Below, in pieces: positions 38,122-48,518 of a DNA stretch of 64,000 nt (the stretch's first letter is position 1; each line of letters begins with the position of its first letter). Location of the stretch: positions 62,001 through 126,000 of the forward strand of contig CAKMXJ010000021.1 in assembly GCA_928724745.1 (NCBI GenBank). Reading direction: 5' to 3'. The notes beneath the pieces were generated by a model, which was not told the origin of the DNA, did no database searches, and saw nothing but the letters and a program-made list of their open reading frames with translations. This stretch comes from Anthracocystis setariae (taxonomy: Eukaryota > Basidiomycota > Ustilaginomycetes > Ustilaginales > Ustilaginaceae). A program made the translations under genes and the position numbers.

Positions 38122-39513
38122 ATGTCTCTTCGATCTTCCTCGAGTCGCGTCCTGGCGCGTGCTACCAAGGCGACTGCCACCACTCCCCGCACCCCGGCTC
38201 TTGCCACCGCACGATGCATCACCACCGCCACTGCCTCCTCCAACGCTTGGTCCAACTTCGCCACTAAGCCCTCCGCCCAGCGTCTCATTTCGGCTGTTCG
38301 TGCTTTCTCCTCTTCGTCGTCGGCCAACGCTGACTTTGAGTCGCCCTTCGGTGTCAACTCGCTCGCCAAGTTCACCGAGGAGGAGGAGATGCTTCGCGAA
38401 GCTGTGCAGCGTTTCGCCCAGGACGTGGTCGCTCCTCGCGTCGAGGCCATGGACGAGGCCGAAAAGATGGACCCCGAGGTCATCAAGGGTCTGTTCGAGC
38501 AGGGTCTCATGGGTGTCGAGACCAGCGCCGATCACGGTGGTGCTGGCTGCTCGTTCACTGCCGCCATCATCGTCATTGAGGAGCTCGCCAAGATCGACCC
38601 GTCCGTCTCGGTCCTGTGCGACGTGCACAACACGCTCGTCAACACGGTGCTTCGCAAGTACGCCAGCAAATCCATCCAGGACAAATACCTGCCCCAGCTT
38701 TCGTCGAGCACGCTCGGCTCGTTCTGTCTGTCGGAACCCGCCTCGGGTTCGGATGCATTCGCCATGAAGACGTCGTGCAAGAAGTCCGCCGACGGCAAAA
38801 CCTGGACGCTTAACGGCAGCAAGATGTGGATCACCAACTCGGCCGAGGCTGAGTTCTTCATCGTGTTCGCGCAGTCCGACCCATCCAAGGGATACAAGGG
38901 CATCAACGCGTTCGCCGTTGAAAAGTCGATGGGCGTCGAGATCGCCAAAAAGGAGAAGAAGCTCGGCATTCGAGCGTCATCCACATGCACGCTCAACTTT
39001 GACGACCTCCAAGTGCCCGCCGAGAACCTGATCGGCGAGGAGGGTAAGGGCTACAAGATCGCCATTGAGATCCTGAATGAGGGAAGGGTTGGAATTGCTG
39101 CACAGATGATCGGACTTGCGCAGGGCGCGGTGGATAAGGCGGTGAGGTATGCAGCGGACAGGAAGCAGTTTGGTAAGAAGATTACGCAATTCCAGGGGAT
39201 GCAGTTCCAGATCTCGCAGATCGTTATGGAGATTGAGGCTGCTAAGGCGCTCACTTACAATGCGGCTAGGTTGAAGGAGGAAGGTCGTCCGTTTACCAAG
39301 GAGGCAGCGATGGCCAAGTTGTTTGCCAGTCAGGTGGCACAGCGCGCTAGTGGAAGTGCCATCGAGTGGTGCGGTGGGGTTGGTTTCACTAGGGAGACAG
39401 GTATCGAGAAGTTCTGGAGAGATAGCAAGATCGGTGCTATTTACGAGGGTACTAGTAACATTATGCTCGAAACCATCTTTAAGCTCGTTGAGCGCGAGAT
39501 GGACCTCAAGTGA
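38122..39513 (+). CDS. ACADSB: Short/branched-chain acyl-CoA dehydrogenase, mitochondrial
   Basis: 463 aa with a long Ser/Thr/Ala/Arg mitochondrial presequence (start MSLRSSSSRVLARATKA; mature protein from about residue 70). FAD enzyme performing alpha,beta-dehydrogenation of acyl-CoA and passing electrons to ETF. Family blocks: FCLSEPASGSDAFAMKT and MWITNSAEAEFFIVFA (FAD/substrate site), GIRASSTCTLNFDDLQVPAENLIGEEGKGYKIA, RKQFGKKITQFQGMQFQI, and AIYEGTSNIMLETI. Glu442 in YEGTSN is the expected catalytic base at the position used by short- and branched-chain dehydrogenases (isovaleryl-type enzymes use another site). Its substrate could be 2-methylbutyryl-CoA or short straight chains; the sequence does not decide. 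An A-run follows the stop. Confidence 0.93.
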   Translation: MSLRSSSSRVLARATKATATTPRTPALATARCITTATASSNAWSNFATKPSAQRLISAVRAFSSSSSANADFESPFGVNSLAKFTEEEEMLREAVQRFAQDVVAPRVEAMDEAEKMDPEVIKGLFEQGLMGVETSADHGGAGCSFTAAIIVIEELAKIDPSVSVLCDVHNTLVNTVLRKYASKSIQDKYLPQLSSSTLGSFCLSEPASGSDAFAMKTSCKKSADGKTWTLNGSKMWITNSAEAEFFIVFAQSDPSKGYKGINAFAVEKSMGVEIAKKEKKLGIRASSTCTLNFDDLQVPAENLIGEEGKGYKIAIEILNEGRVGIAAQMIGLAQGAVDKAVRYAADRKQFGKKITQFQGMQFQISQIVMEIEAAKALTYNAARLKEEGRPFTKEAAMAKLFASQVAQRASGSAIEWCGGVGFTRETGIEKFWRDSKIGAIYEGTSNIMLETIFKLVEREMDLK

Positions 39514-39693
39514 AAAAAAAAAAAAAAAAAAAAAAATCCCCCGCAAGAGTCCATTCCATCTCTCTGTTTTTCCTTTTTTTTTTCCCGTGGTTTGGGGAAA
39601 TGAATGTATGTCATTTCGTACAGTTGCTTATGGTTGTTGTTGTTGTTGTTGTTTGATAACGTTATGTGCGGCGTGGGAAGGGGAAGGGGGTGT

Positions 39694-40744
39694 TTAGACG
39701 CAGCGACCGCCGTCGACGGGTAGGTCGATGCCTGTGATGAAGGCGCTGGCTGGGTCTGCTAGGAATAAGCAGGCGTTGGCGATATCGCTACCCTGACTTA
39801 GTCTTCCGATCGGAATGCTAGCGTTAAATTGAGCCAATTGCTCCGGTTTCATCTGATCGCCTGCATCGCTGGATCCGGCGAACTTGCTCAATCTGCATTT
39901 CACATCCAAAAAAAACAAACAAACAAACAAACAAACAAACAAACAAACAACAACAAGGTGAGGTCAGTTTGGGTTGGTTTGCGGAAGGGAGAGAATGTTG
40001 GGGGATGTGCTTACAGGGGAGTGTTTCCGGCTACGGGGCAGACGGTGTTGAAGCGAATTTTGTGTGGAGCGTATTCGACTGCGAGCGCTTTAGTGGCTGT
40101 GCTAACGGCGCCTTTCGATGCGTTATCTGTATCATCAACAGGAACAAAGCGAGTGGGAGGTTTAGTCGGAACATCTCTTAGGGAAAAAGGTCATTGGTGG
40201 GAGGTTGACGGGGATACTTACACCAAACCAAACCGGGCCTGGGCCTAATCGCAGCTGTCGAAGAAACATTAATAAACACCGCATCCTTGACCTTTTTCTG
40301 CAACAACACTGGCAACACCACTTCGACACTTAGAAACACCGACTTGACATTGATATCGAAAACCCTATCGAACTCTTCCTCAGTCACATTGAGCGTCGAC
40401 TTATTCGAATACGTCCACCCTGCATTATTCACCACGATCGTTGGAACCTCGCCAAACACTTGGGTACATTTTTCCAAAGCCGCCTGCCAGGAGGTGCGCG
40501 AAGTGATGTCGGCCTTGAACGCAAATGCTCGCTCCTCCGGTGCAGTTTCGGGTGCGACGGAGGTGGAGTTATACGGTAGGGGTGATGCGATGGTGTAAGG
40601 GTTGTAAAAGCCGGGTTGATCGACGAGGAGGTCGAGGACGAGACAGTTGGCACCTTCGGCGACAAAGAGTGAGACGATCGATGCACCAAAACCGCGAATA
40701 CCGCCGGTGACCACCGCGGTCAGCCCAGAAAGTCGTCCAGACAT
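39694..40744 (-). CDS. Short-chain dehydrogenase/reductase, three exons
   Basis: Exons 40222-40744, 40015-40126 and 39694-39892 (introns 95 and 122 nt, donors GTAAGT and GTAAGC) give 277 aa. Classical SDR: GGIRGFGASI (NAD(P) Rossmann glycine motif TGGIxGFG), DITSR, VVNNAGW (NNAG), the Ser of FINVSSTAAI, and the catalytic YNASK created by joining exons 1 and 2, with the Tyr codon split by the intron. C-terminal NTVCPVAGNTPL and DLPVDGGRCV are typical of FabG/glucose-dehydrogenase-like SDRs. An Asp at the end of beta-2 (CLVLDLLVD) suggests NAD(H) preference. Intron 2 contains an (AAAC)n microsatellite. The substrate is unknown. Confidence 0.88.
39912..39951. repeat. (AAAC)n microsatellite inside an SDR intron
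   Basis: About ten tandem AAAC units (GTTT on the transcribed strand) within intron 2 of the SDR gene, directly after its acceptor region. Confidence 0.9.
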
Positions 40745-41324
40745 ATTGCAAATGCGAGTAAGTGATGTGGTGGCGCAATGTGAAGCTGGCCAGGCGTCGG
40801 GGTTGAAGTATATGTATCGGTAGAGGTCAAGAAGGTGTAAGCCCGTGCGCGCGCGGCGGGAATGAGCCTTTATCGTATCGTTCGGAAATGCAACCCCCCA
40901 AATCCAATACAGTAATGCGGGGAAAGCAAGACATTGCCCCATCCCCCCTCCCTCCTCCAACTCGCTCCCAGTACAGCACAATACAGTAAGCTCCCCCCAT
41001 CCAAACGACGCAACAACAAAGTTCAAGCCAAACAGCCAACCAACCAACCAACCAACCAACCAACCAACCAACCAACCAACCAACATCGCCCCCAACGCCC
41101 AAGCTCAAAATAATAATATAACAAATTCACTCTCTCTCTCTCTCCTAGGCGCTCGCCCACCTCTACAAATACTACTAACTCCGAAAACTCGCGTCGGATT
41201 TGTGCGCTCCCTTCCCCGGCAATACCAACTTTCGGAACTTACAGTGTAGTAAAAAACACCTCTCTCTCTCACACACACACACACCAAACTAATGATACAC
41301 TGATCGTTCGTACTCTCTCGAGAA
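40745..41324. other. Intergenic, 580 bp
   Basis: Promoter of the SDR gene (minus) and 3' flank of CDC14 (minus). It holds the (CCAA)12 repeat, CT and CA dinucleotide runs near 41131-41145 and 41260-41283, and TACAGTA words near 40970-40990. Confidence 0.65.
41035..41083. repeat. (CCAA)12 tetranucleotide repeat
   Basis: Perfect tandem repeat of about twelve units upstream of the SDR gene. It is open in several frames but is not coding. Confidence 0.92.
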
Positions 41325-44300
41325 TTACAATACATCCAACGCTGCGTCACCGGTGCTGCTCCTCCTACGCCTGACCACCCTCACCGCTGCGCTATCCGTG
41401 GGCTTTCCCTTCTGAACTGCTGATGTTGTTGACACTTTCCTTGCCGCGCCTCCTCCAGCTAATGCTGATGCTGATGGGGTGGTGTGGTTGCGTTTAGCCG
41501 TGGCAGCTGCAGCACGCGCCGCGCTGGCTGCAGTGGGTGCCGTCAATCTCGATGCTGGCCTCGAGCTCGTATTCACCGTAGCGGTGGTGGAGCTATTACT
41601 AACCGATCTCGCCCCCTTCGTCATCGTCATCGTCATCGTCGTCGTTTTGGTTTCCCTCCCATCGACCACTGCCACCGACGAGGATGGCAAAGGAGTGCGC
41701 GTACGAACTGTAGCACTGCGCAACTCCGAAACGCTCTTCTGCACACGCACCACCATCGGCCTCGTTGTCGTCGTCGTTGTCGTTGTCGCCATCTTGGCCG
41801 ACACCGACCTCGCCGCCGGCGCAGCACGAGCAAGTGTCGTCGACACAGGCTTGCGAGCCGCACCAGTCGTCGTCGTCGTCGTCGTCGCGCCGAGCATGGT
41901 AGGCTTGGATCGCACACTTCTGAGCACCTTGGGTCCCTGCGTCGCGCCCACGTTGATTCCAGTGGCTGCGATCGTGAGCGGCGCACGATGCACTTGTTGC
42001 GGCCCATTCTCATTCTCGTCGCTCACCACCGTACCGGTACTTGGCGCAAGTGCTTGGTCTTTCTTAGAAGACGGTAGAGGCCTAGTCAACGTTGGAGCTC
42101 CCCTATTCTGCGTTTGAGGGATGCAGTCGATCACCCCGAGCACATCTGCATCGGTGTTGGTCACCGCCGTCGACGCAGGACCAAGCTTGATCGGAGAGTT
42201 TTGACGACTCCCCACCTCCCTCCTCGGCGTTATCGGCGTCGGCGAGGCAGGAGGAGGAGGAGGAGATTGGCTCGAATCTCTCAACCCATACCTGTCACGT
42301 ACACTCGGCGAGGCGCGCATCACTTGCGGCTGCACACTCGCCACTGACGTCGTCGTCGAGGGCGAATCTTTCCTGCTGGATCCGCGAATCGGCGTCGTCA
42401 CCGTCGCGGTCGAGATGGTGTTGCTCCTCGTCCTCTCAAAGCCCCTCACCCTTGCTACTGGCGATGGAGTCAAATTCACCATCATCGCCTTAGGCGATGC
42501 ACGTGGAGTAGTCGACACGGCGGCCACGTTGATTCTGGACTCGACCAACACGCCCGCCGTCGAACCTCCACCACGCGGCGAAGTCGAAACCTGAGCCGCA
42601 CTGTGCCTCACCTTATCTTGAGCCTCCAACTGGGGTGCGGTCGCCGAAGGAACCGTGTCCAACGACTCACTACCCGAAGCAGCCACATCGACATGCACCG
42701 CGTGGGAGCTGAGCATGAGATGGTTATTGAACGATCGCGTAGCAGCGGGGTACTTTGTCGACGTGAGCTCGAGTCTCGCCACCGTGGCAGGCGCTTGGAT
42801 GGCTGGTCTCTTTCTGGACGGCGAAGGCGATTTCCTCGGCTGACCAACGCAGGGAGCCGGCTTGCTCGTCGCCGGTGCGGCCGATTGCGGAACACCCCTC
42901 GACCCGCCACGCTGCGCCTTGGGTGTCACTGGCGCCTCGAGCTCTTCGATGCGTTCCGACTTTTTCTTCTGCCTCGGTCGCTCATCCTCGTCGCTGTCGC
43001 TCGAGTGCTCCTTTTTGCGCGCTTGCTTCTGAGCCTGACCGTGAAGCTTAACGTGCTTGACATCGTCATCCAGACTCTCGTCGTCGTCGTCGTCGTCCTC
43101 CTCCTCCTCCTTCTTCTCGGCAGCCCCCTTTGCGGCGTCAGAACCGGCTGCACGGCGCTTGATCGATGCTCTGCCCGTAGCAGCCCCCTCGACCTTAGTC
43201 GCGTTCGCCAGGGCTGCTTCCATCTTGGCCTTCTCGTCAGCGATGAGCTGTTTGGCCTCCTTGACCGCATGATCGCGCACACCCCACTTGATCCATTCGA
43301 CAAAGTTTTGATACATGAAATGCTGCTGCGGTCCGACGACACATCCAGGCCGCATGAAGCGCATGAACCCGATCGCCTCGCCCGCGCTAAACCCATGCTT
43401 CCACACCAAATACGCACCTATCAGCACACCCGTGCGGCCCAAGCCGGCCTTGCAGTGCACGGCGACCACGCCACCCTGCGAGATGACCTGATCCGCCTTG
43501 GCAATAAACTCGATGAGGATGTCGTCGGTTGGGTTGGAGCCGTCGTCAAAGTACATGTCGATGTGGTCGATGCCGACGTTGGTGAATGCCTGTCGGTCGT
43601 AGAGTGGGTTGTTGAGGCGGACGACGAGCTTGACGCCGCGGTCTTTAAAGTTGCGGATGGTCTGGCCGAACAGTTGGGTTTCCGAGGGCGCGTGGAAGGT
43701 GTAGGTGCGCGGGAGACGACCGTCTCCGGCACGCAGAGCTGTAACATAGACGCGGTCGTTGGGCGAAGCGAATGCGATAAAGTGGGGGGTGATCCAGTTC
43801 CAGTCGCCATTGCTGACCTGTTCGTACTTTTCGTACTCGTCCAGGTTGAAAGTGGTGAGGTCGAGCAGGCCTTGGTTGATGGCTCGATGGACTCCGTAGA
43901 GGATGTCCTGAATGGAGAGGTTGTAATCGGCCCGGCCGTAGCCGGCGTCACGGAAGGGTTTGAATTCGAGTTCAGAGATTGGGTAGAAGGCATCTGCTGG
44001 GCTGATTTTGCCGATGATCATGGCGTAGAGGGTGACGAGGAGGGCAGCATTGGCCTTTTGTGCGGGTGCATCGGTGGTGTACAGCACGAGCGTGGCATCC
44101 TGCATCTCTGGATCGGTCAACATGTGATGGACGTGCAGACAGAAGCGATAGAACATGCCCACACTCAACGGACCCCAATCGAACCAGAAGGAAAGATAGA
44201 CCAGATCGTGATCGATGTTGAACCAATGCAGCCTGTGCGGTTTGGTCTCGTCTGGGTCGACGTACTTTTTGATCTCGTCATCGTCAAAGTTTGTCCACGC

Positions 44301-44615
44301 GGCTTGCTTGCCTCTATTGACATTCAGGTCGTCCTCAGCGGGAAGTTGGTCGTGGAAGTATGTAAACCAGAGCCTCTTGTGGATTCGAATGAGCGGATGA
44401 TCCGGCCATAATTTACCTGGACTGTTTTGGCGAGCGCGTTTGGAGGAAGACGAGGGGGAGGGGGTGTGTTTGAGGTCCTCGAGCACCGCGTTTTCGATGA
44501 GGTGGTCGTCTGGATGAGGGGTAGACTCTGCCTCGGATTCGAGAAAGTCGGAATCGTCGGGTGCAATGACGAGGTCTTGACCCTGATCGACGACGAACGC
44601 CGATGTCGAAGCCAT
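41325..44615 (-). CDS. CDC14: Dual-specificity phosphatase Cdc14
   Basis: 1096 aa. The Cdc14 N-terminal non-catalytic domain (LHWFNIDHDLVYLSFWFDWGPLSVGMFYRFC; YPISELEFKPFRDAGYGRADYNLSI) is followed by the phosphatase domain: WITPHFIAFASPND, the signature HCKAGLGRTG with catalytic Cys388, general-acid region FDDGSNPTDD, and FMRFMRPGCVVGPQQHFMYQNF, a near-invariant Cdc14 stretch. Residues after ~470 are disordered, Ser/Thr/Ala-rich, with KKK and RRR clusters that can serve as nuclear or nucleolar signals. Cdc14 reverses CDK phosphorylation of Ser-Pro sites at mitotic exit and in cytokinesis. The ~600-residue tail is much longer than in yeast (551 aa total). Confidence 0.96.
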   Translation of the reverse strand: MASTSAFVVDQGQDLVIAPDDSDFLESEAESTPHPDDHLIENAVLEDLKHTPSPSSSSKRARQNSPGKLWPDHPLIRIHKRLWFTYFHDQLPAEDDLNVNRGKQAAWTNFDDDEIKKYVDPDETKPHRLHWFNIDHDLVYLSFWFDWGPLSVGMFYRFCLHVHHMLTDPEMQDATLVLYTTDAPAQKANAALLVTLYAMIIGKISPADAFYPISELEFKPFRDAGYGRADYNLSIQDILYGVHRAINQGLLDLTTFNLDEYEKYEQVSNGDWNWITPHFIAFASPNDRVYVTALRAGDGRLPRTYTFHAPSETQLFGQTIRNFKDRGVKLVVRLNNPLYDRQAFTNVGIDHIDMYFDDGSNPTDDILIEFIAKADQVISQGGVVAVHCKAGLGRTGVLIGAYLVWKHGFSAGEAIGFMRFMRPGCVVGPQQHFMYQNFVEWIKWGVRDHAVKEAKQLIADEKAKMEAALANATKVEGAATGRASIKRRAAGSDAAKGAAEKKEEEEDDDDDDESLDDDVKHVKLHGQAQKQARKKEHSSDSDEDERPRQKKKSERIEELEAPVTPKAQRGGSRGVPQSAAPATSKPAPCVGQPRKSPSPSRKRPAIQAPATVARLELTSTKYPAATRSFNNHLMLSSHAVHVDVAASGSESLDTVPSATAPQLEAQDKVRHSAAQVSTSPRGGGSTAGVLVESRINVAAVSTTPRASPKAMMVNLTPSPVARVRGFERTRSNTISTATVTTPIRGSSRKDSPSTTTSVASVQPQVMRASPSVRDRYGLRDSSQSPPPPPASPTPITPRREVGSRQNSPIKLGPASTAVTNTDADVLGVIDCIPQTQNRGAPTLTRPLPSSKKDQALAPSTGTVVSDENENGPQQVHRAPLTIAATGINVGATQGPKVLRSVRSKPTMLGATTTTTTTGAARKPVSTTLARAAPAARSVSAKMATTTTTTTTRPMVVRVQKSVSELRSATVRTRTPLPSSSVAVVDGRETKTTTMTMTMTKGARSVSNSSTTATVNTSSRPASRLTAPTAASAARAAAATAKRNHTTPSASALAGGGAARKVSTTSAVQKGKPTDSAAVRVVRRRRSSTGDAALDVL

Positions 44616-44786
44616 TCTCCTACGGCTTCTGTTGGGATAATCTGATGGGAGATCGAATGTGCCTAGTGCATGTGATGGCGAGCAAACTTGATGGGATGCG
44701 ATATATAGGTTATGGGAATGGGACTGGGACTGGGACTGGATGATGGGAATATGGAGGTGGATGGTATTGAAGAGCTTAGGCGAGTA

Positions 44787-44828
44787 TCAGAATCAGAATC
44801 AGAATCAGAATCAGAATCAGAATCAGAA
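44787..44828. repeat. (TCAGAA)n hexanucleotide repeat
   Basis: About seven units of TCAGAA about 170 bp upstream of the CDC14 start. Confidence 0.9.
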
Positions 44829-45051
44829 GCAGGACAGGACAGGATAGGATAGGATCGGATCGGATCCGGTATGAGGAGCAGCAGCGGCGGCGGCGGCCAA
44901 GGCTCCAAAACAACATTTATTTATTATTATTATTTATTGTAAAATTGCGATTGCGTCGGATGGACCTATCAATTGCCGATGCTCTGAATCAGCAAAGCCG
45001 TCTACAATGTCTTCAGAGCACAGTTGGTGTGGTGTACTGTATCGACCCATT

Positions 45052-45053
<2 letters not shown>

Positions 45054-45083
<30 letters not shown>
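45054..45083. repeat. Poly-T run (30)
   Basis: Thirty consecutive T in the CDC14/UBA1 intergenic region; a likely length-polymorphic homopolymer. Confidence 0.9.
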
Positions 45084-45084
<1 letters not shown>

Positions 45085-45440
45085 GGGGGCCGTTCTTGTG
45101 TTTTGACCTGCAAGAAGAGCCTCCGTTACGCGTCTCGTCGTCTTCCGCGTGACCTGTGTTTTGCAGCTGCACCTCTCTCCACACCAACACTTTTATTATT
45201 CCCCATTATTCGCACTCCCAGTTCAAAATCCAATCTTGTATTGTAGGCTGCGTCGATCCAACATAACATCCACTTGTGGCAGTGTGGCAGGAGCCGGCCT
45301 CGACAGCAACAAACACACTCATTCATTCACAAGATCGAAACAACGACGACAACGACGACAACGACGACAACGACGACATCGACATCATAACAGTGATTGG
45401 ATCAACGAAATACCTACACATTAAACTCTTTCTCAGCTGT

Positions 45441-48400
45441 CTACTTGACCTTGACAACCACAAACGGCACCTCGACATCCTCGCCCTCCAGGTCATCGGC
45501 CATCACCTCTACAATCACCCACTGCGCATGCGCCGGGATCGGCTTCTTGCTCACCGTTTCGATCAACGTGCTCATCTTCATCTTGAGCCTCTCCTCCCGC
45601 TTCTTGGCCGGCAAGAACGCCGAAAACAGCATCGAAACGCCCGAACTCAGCATCGACACATCCAACCCGTGCTGCTCCTTGAACAGATCCAAAAACTCTT
45701 GCAACGTCACATCGCGCTCCACCTTGAAGCGCGACCACAGCGTCCATTCCGTGTCGTTGTACTTGAGCTTTTGCGCCGCGATCGGGTCCGAGAACGCGAT
45801 AAATGGAAGCGCAAGGTTCACAAACGCATTCGAGTACACTTCCAGCCTCTTCTTCTCGTCCAGCAACTTGTACAGCTCCAAGTTGACCAGTCCCGTCGCC
45901 AGAGCAGTCGTCGTGGCAATCGCAGGGATAATCTTGCCCGCGATTCCCTTGGTCTGATGCTTGTCGGCAGCCGAGATGCCGTAGTTGGTCGCACGCAGGT
46001 TCGACGCCGCCGTGATAAAGTCCATGTGATGGTTGCTGTCGTCGTCCTTCTCCATCTCGATCGGCTGCAGACGCAGTCCAGCGAGCGACGAAGGCTCAGG
46101 CAAGCTGCTGGTCAACTCGGTCAGATCGCTTCCATCCGCATTGGCGTTGTTGTTGTTGTTGTTGTTGTTGGCAGCCTCGTTCTCGTTGACCTGGATCTTG
46201 ACATTGTCCTTGGGCACAAACTCGGGCACCTCCATCGATGTAAGCACCTTGCAGAACAGCGCCTCGTCCGCTACACCCTTGAGACCGTAGTTTTCGGCGT
46301 GAAGCAATGCAGCACTCATCACGTACTCCATATGCATCGCGTCGTCAACGTTAAACTTGAGTGGAGTGGGTGCACGCTTGGGACCCGACCAGAACGGCTG
46401 ACCGCTCGACGTGACCGCATCGGCAGGAAGCGAGTGCAACAGCTGGCGAATGTTGTTGTGGTAGTTCTCCTCAAACCGCATGCGGGCCCAGTAGATGCAC
46501 TGCTCAAACGACTTGGGACGTTCGTCTACGAGGTACTCCTTGATCTGGCTGAGCTGCTCCTTGGCGCCCGAACCAGACTTGAGCGTTGTCTCGACGTAGT
46601 CCGGCTGGGTGAGGTACTGGTTGACGTTCTCGGCGGGCTTGAGGAAGAACTCGTCAAACTGCTCACGAGCCCACTGGATCGTGTGCTCGATGGCGTTGGG
46701 GAAGTTCTTGAGCGTGCACACAGGAATCGACTTCTCCGGAGGGTCCTGCGAAGAAGAGTAGGATTCGGTCAAGTGCGGCACAACCACCTGGGTGTTGGCC
46801 TTGGTGCCAAGCGTACCCGACTCCAGCAACGGCTTCTCGTAGTAGACGCATCGTCGGTCCATGTACTGACGAGCCTGCACGTTGTCGAGCGCATTGGTGA
46901 CACCGGTGAGCGAAGCAAAGAACTCGTCGCCGTAGATGTCCTCGGTCTCGGGACCGACTCGGTTCTGGTGGCTGTGGATCTTGCCCTTGAGGTCAGGGTT
47001 CATCTCGGCCACAGCAGCGGCGGCAGTGTCGGCCTTGAAGTTGCCCACATCCTTGGAGCGGAAAAGGAACTGGCGATTCAGGTTTGACTTTTCGATCGTG
47101 TCCATGTCCGTGACGTGGATGATACCCTGAGCACCACTGCCAAGACCCATCATGCTCCAATTTTTGAGCATCTCACAACCAATCGCACCCGAACCGACAA
47201 GGAACTGACGTGCGTTGGCGATCTTATCCTGGAAAGCACGACCCATCACAGCGATCTGACCATCGTATCTCGAGTTCTGCGGAGCAAATTCGCTTTCCGG
47301 CAGACCGGGCACCGAGTCAGGAAGCGACTCGAGCGAGTCGACGTACAAGTGCTGAACGAGAGGGTGGAACTTGCCAGAGCAAGCCTTGAGCACCTCCTGG
47401 GCAACAAAGCCACCAACGTAGGCGACCATGGGCGAGAGATCACCCTGGGCCTGGAAAGCCAGCTCGCGGATCACGGATTCGGGCAAATCGGCGGAATCCT
47501 GACCGTTGGATTGGAAGATGTGCTTGGTGAGCTCGAGCACCTGTTGGGCGTCTTCAGTATTCCTGGGACGTGGCAAGCGGCCAATCTTGTTGTGGAATTC
47601 AGATAGGGCCTGGAAGCCGGCGTGAAGGGCGGCAGGGCGGTCGAACTTGGCAAAGTCGGCAATGAGGAACTCGGGCTGCTTGGTGCTCTCGCGCAACGAC
47701 TTGAAGGCGATCTCCTTGGGCATCTTGACCTGCTTGAAGATACCGCCACGCTTGTACTCGCCAAGACCTTTGGTGCTGCCGATGGTGAAGGTGTACGGAC
47801 CCTTGACGGTGATTTTGCGGGGCTCGCAGTTGTTGATGGCATCCATACCTTGAACCTCGGTGAAGGTCACGTAGTCGCCATCCTCAAGACCGTGACGGGT
47901 TTCATCGAGCGTGGTGACGAGGCCTTCCTCATCTTCGCTGGCGATGGAAGTGACCATGCCTGAAAGGGCTTGCTCGCCGGTGGGATCGTTGCACAGGAAC
48001 CTGGGACCAAAGTCGTTGAACACGGATCCGAAGAGACCTCGGACCTCTGCCGAGATGAAGTGAGTCGACGAGGCATGGGTGATGTCGTTGATACGGAGCT
48101 GCTCAGCATAGAGAGCATCGGTCATGACAACGGTCTGGAAACGCTCGAGAACCTGCTTGGTGAGGTCAGTTTCTTCGAGCACACGGATAGGAACGTAGGT
48201 GTTGAGCTCGGCAAGGCGAGGTTGAGTCGCGTGATCCCTTCGCGCGCCAGCTGCGACGTCTTCTGGACGGAGGAAGAACTGTGTGCTGAGATCGGAGATG
48301 GAGACGGGAGTAGGATCGAAGATGGTGATGCTCTTGACACCGGCCAGAGCGACGTTCTTTGCGATCTCGGCACCGAGACCGCGGAGACCGACGACAAGCA

Positions 48401-48518
48401 CATTGCTGGCAGCCATGCGCTTCATGGCATCGTGACCGAGCACATACAGCTGACGACTGTAAAGACCTTCATCGATGTTGTGTTCGGGCTGGTCCACCTT
48501 CATGTCTTCGGCCGCCAT
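45441..48518 (-). CDS. UBA1: Ubiquitin-activating enzyme E1
   Basis: 1025 aa, starting at 48518 (MAAEDMKVDQ); the frame is open upstream but that stretch is 5' UTR-like. The pseudo-symmetric E1 has an inactive adenylation half (SRQLYVLGHDAMKRMAASNVLVVG) and an active half with the ATP site (FLVGSGAIGCEMLKNWSMMG) and DMDTIEKSNLNRQFLFRSKDVG. The catalytic Cys601 is in KSIPVCTLKNFPNAIEHTIQWA. The second catalytic half-domain follows, then the ubiquitin-fold E2-recruiting domain (TLQEFLDLFKEQHGLDVSMLSSGVSMLF; VEVPFVVVKVK). Length matches yeast Uba1 (1024). A run of seven Asn codons interrupts a loop near residue 800. It makes E1~ubiquitin thioester for the whole ubiquitin system. Confidence 0.98.
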   Translation of the reverse strand: MAAEDMKVDQPEHNIDEGLYSRQLYVLGHDAMKRMAASNVLVVGLRGLGAEIAKNVALAGVKSITIFDPTPVSISDLSTQFFLRPEDVAAGARRDHATQPRLAELNTYVPIRVLEETDLTKQVLERFQTVVMTDALYAEQLRINDITHASSTHFISAEVRGLFGSVFNDFGPRFLCNDPTGEQALSGMVTSIASEDEEGLVTTLDETRHGLEDGDYVTFTEVQGMDAINNCEPRKITVKGPYTFTIGSTKGLGEYKRGGIFKQVKMPKEIAFKSLRESTKQPEFLIADFAKFDRPAALHAGFQALSEFHNKIGRLPRPRNTEDAQQVLELTKHIFQSNGQDSADLPESVIRELAFQAQGDLSPMVAYVGGFVAQEVLKACSGKFHPLVQHLYVDSLESLPDSVPGLPESEFAPQNSRYDGQIAVMGRAFQDKIANARQFLVGSGAIGCEMLKNWSMMGLGSGAQGIIHVTDMDTIEKSNLNRQFLFRSKDVGNFKADTAAAAVAEMNPDLKGKIHSHQNRVGPETEDIYGDEFFASLTGVTNALDNVQARQYMDRRCVYYEKPLLESGTLGTKANTQVVVPHLTESYSSSQDPPEKSIPVCTLKNFPNAIEHTIQWAREQFDEFFLKPAENVNQYLTQPDYVETTLKSGSGAKEQLSQIKEYLVDERPKSFEQCIYWARMRFEENYHNNIRQLLHSLPADAVTSSGQPFWSGPKRAPTPLKFNVDDAMHMEYVMSAALLHAENYGLKGVADEALFCKVLTSMEVPEFVPKDNVKIQVNENEAANNNNNNNNANADGSDLTELTSSLPEPSSLAGLRLQPIEMEKDDDSNHHMDFITAASNLRATNYGISAADKHQTKGIAGKIIPAIATTTALATGLVNLELYKLLDEKKRLEVYSNAFVNLALPFIAFSDPIAAQKLKYNDTEWTLWSRFKVERDVTLQEFLDLFKEQHGLDVSMLSSGVSMLFSAFLPAKKREERLKMKMSTLIETVSKKPIPAHAQWVIVEVMADDLEGEDVEVPFVVVKVK

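Larger units (their letters stand above)
44616..45440. other. Intergenic, 825 bp
   Basis: 5' side of CDC14 and 3' flank of UBA1 (both minus). It contains GGGACT repeats near 44715-44738, a (TCAGAA)n repeat, TTATTATT near 44915-44940, a T30 run at 45054-45083, and ACGACAACG repeats near 45340-45378. No gene was recognised. Confidence 0.65.

Noticed and set aside
41035..41083. Regularly spaced repeat suggesting a CRISPR-like array
   Set aside because: It is a 4-bp tandem microsatellite without spacers, in a eukaryotic genome.
40827..41108. Frame with repeated GWLV units on the minus strand
   Set aside because: Produced entirely by translating the (CCAA)12 microsatellite.
42603..44411. 602-codon open frame antisense to CDC14
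   Set aside because: Shadow of the conserved phosphatase coding strand.
45276..47087. 603-codon open frame antisense to UBA1
   Set aside because: Shadow of UBA1; starts in simple repeats and has no motifs.
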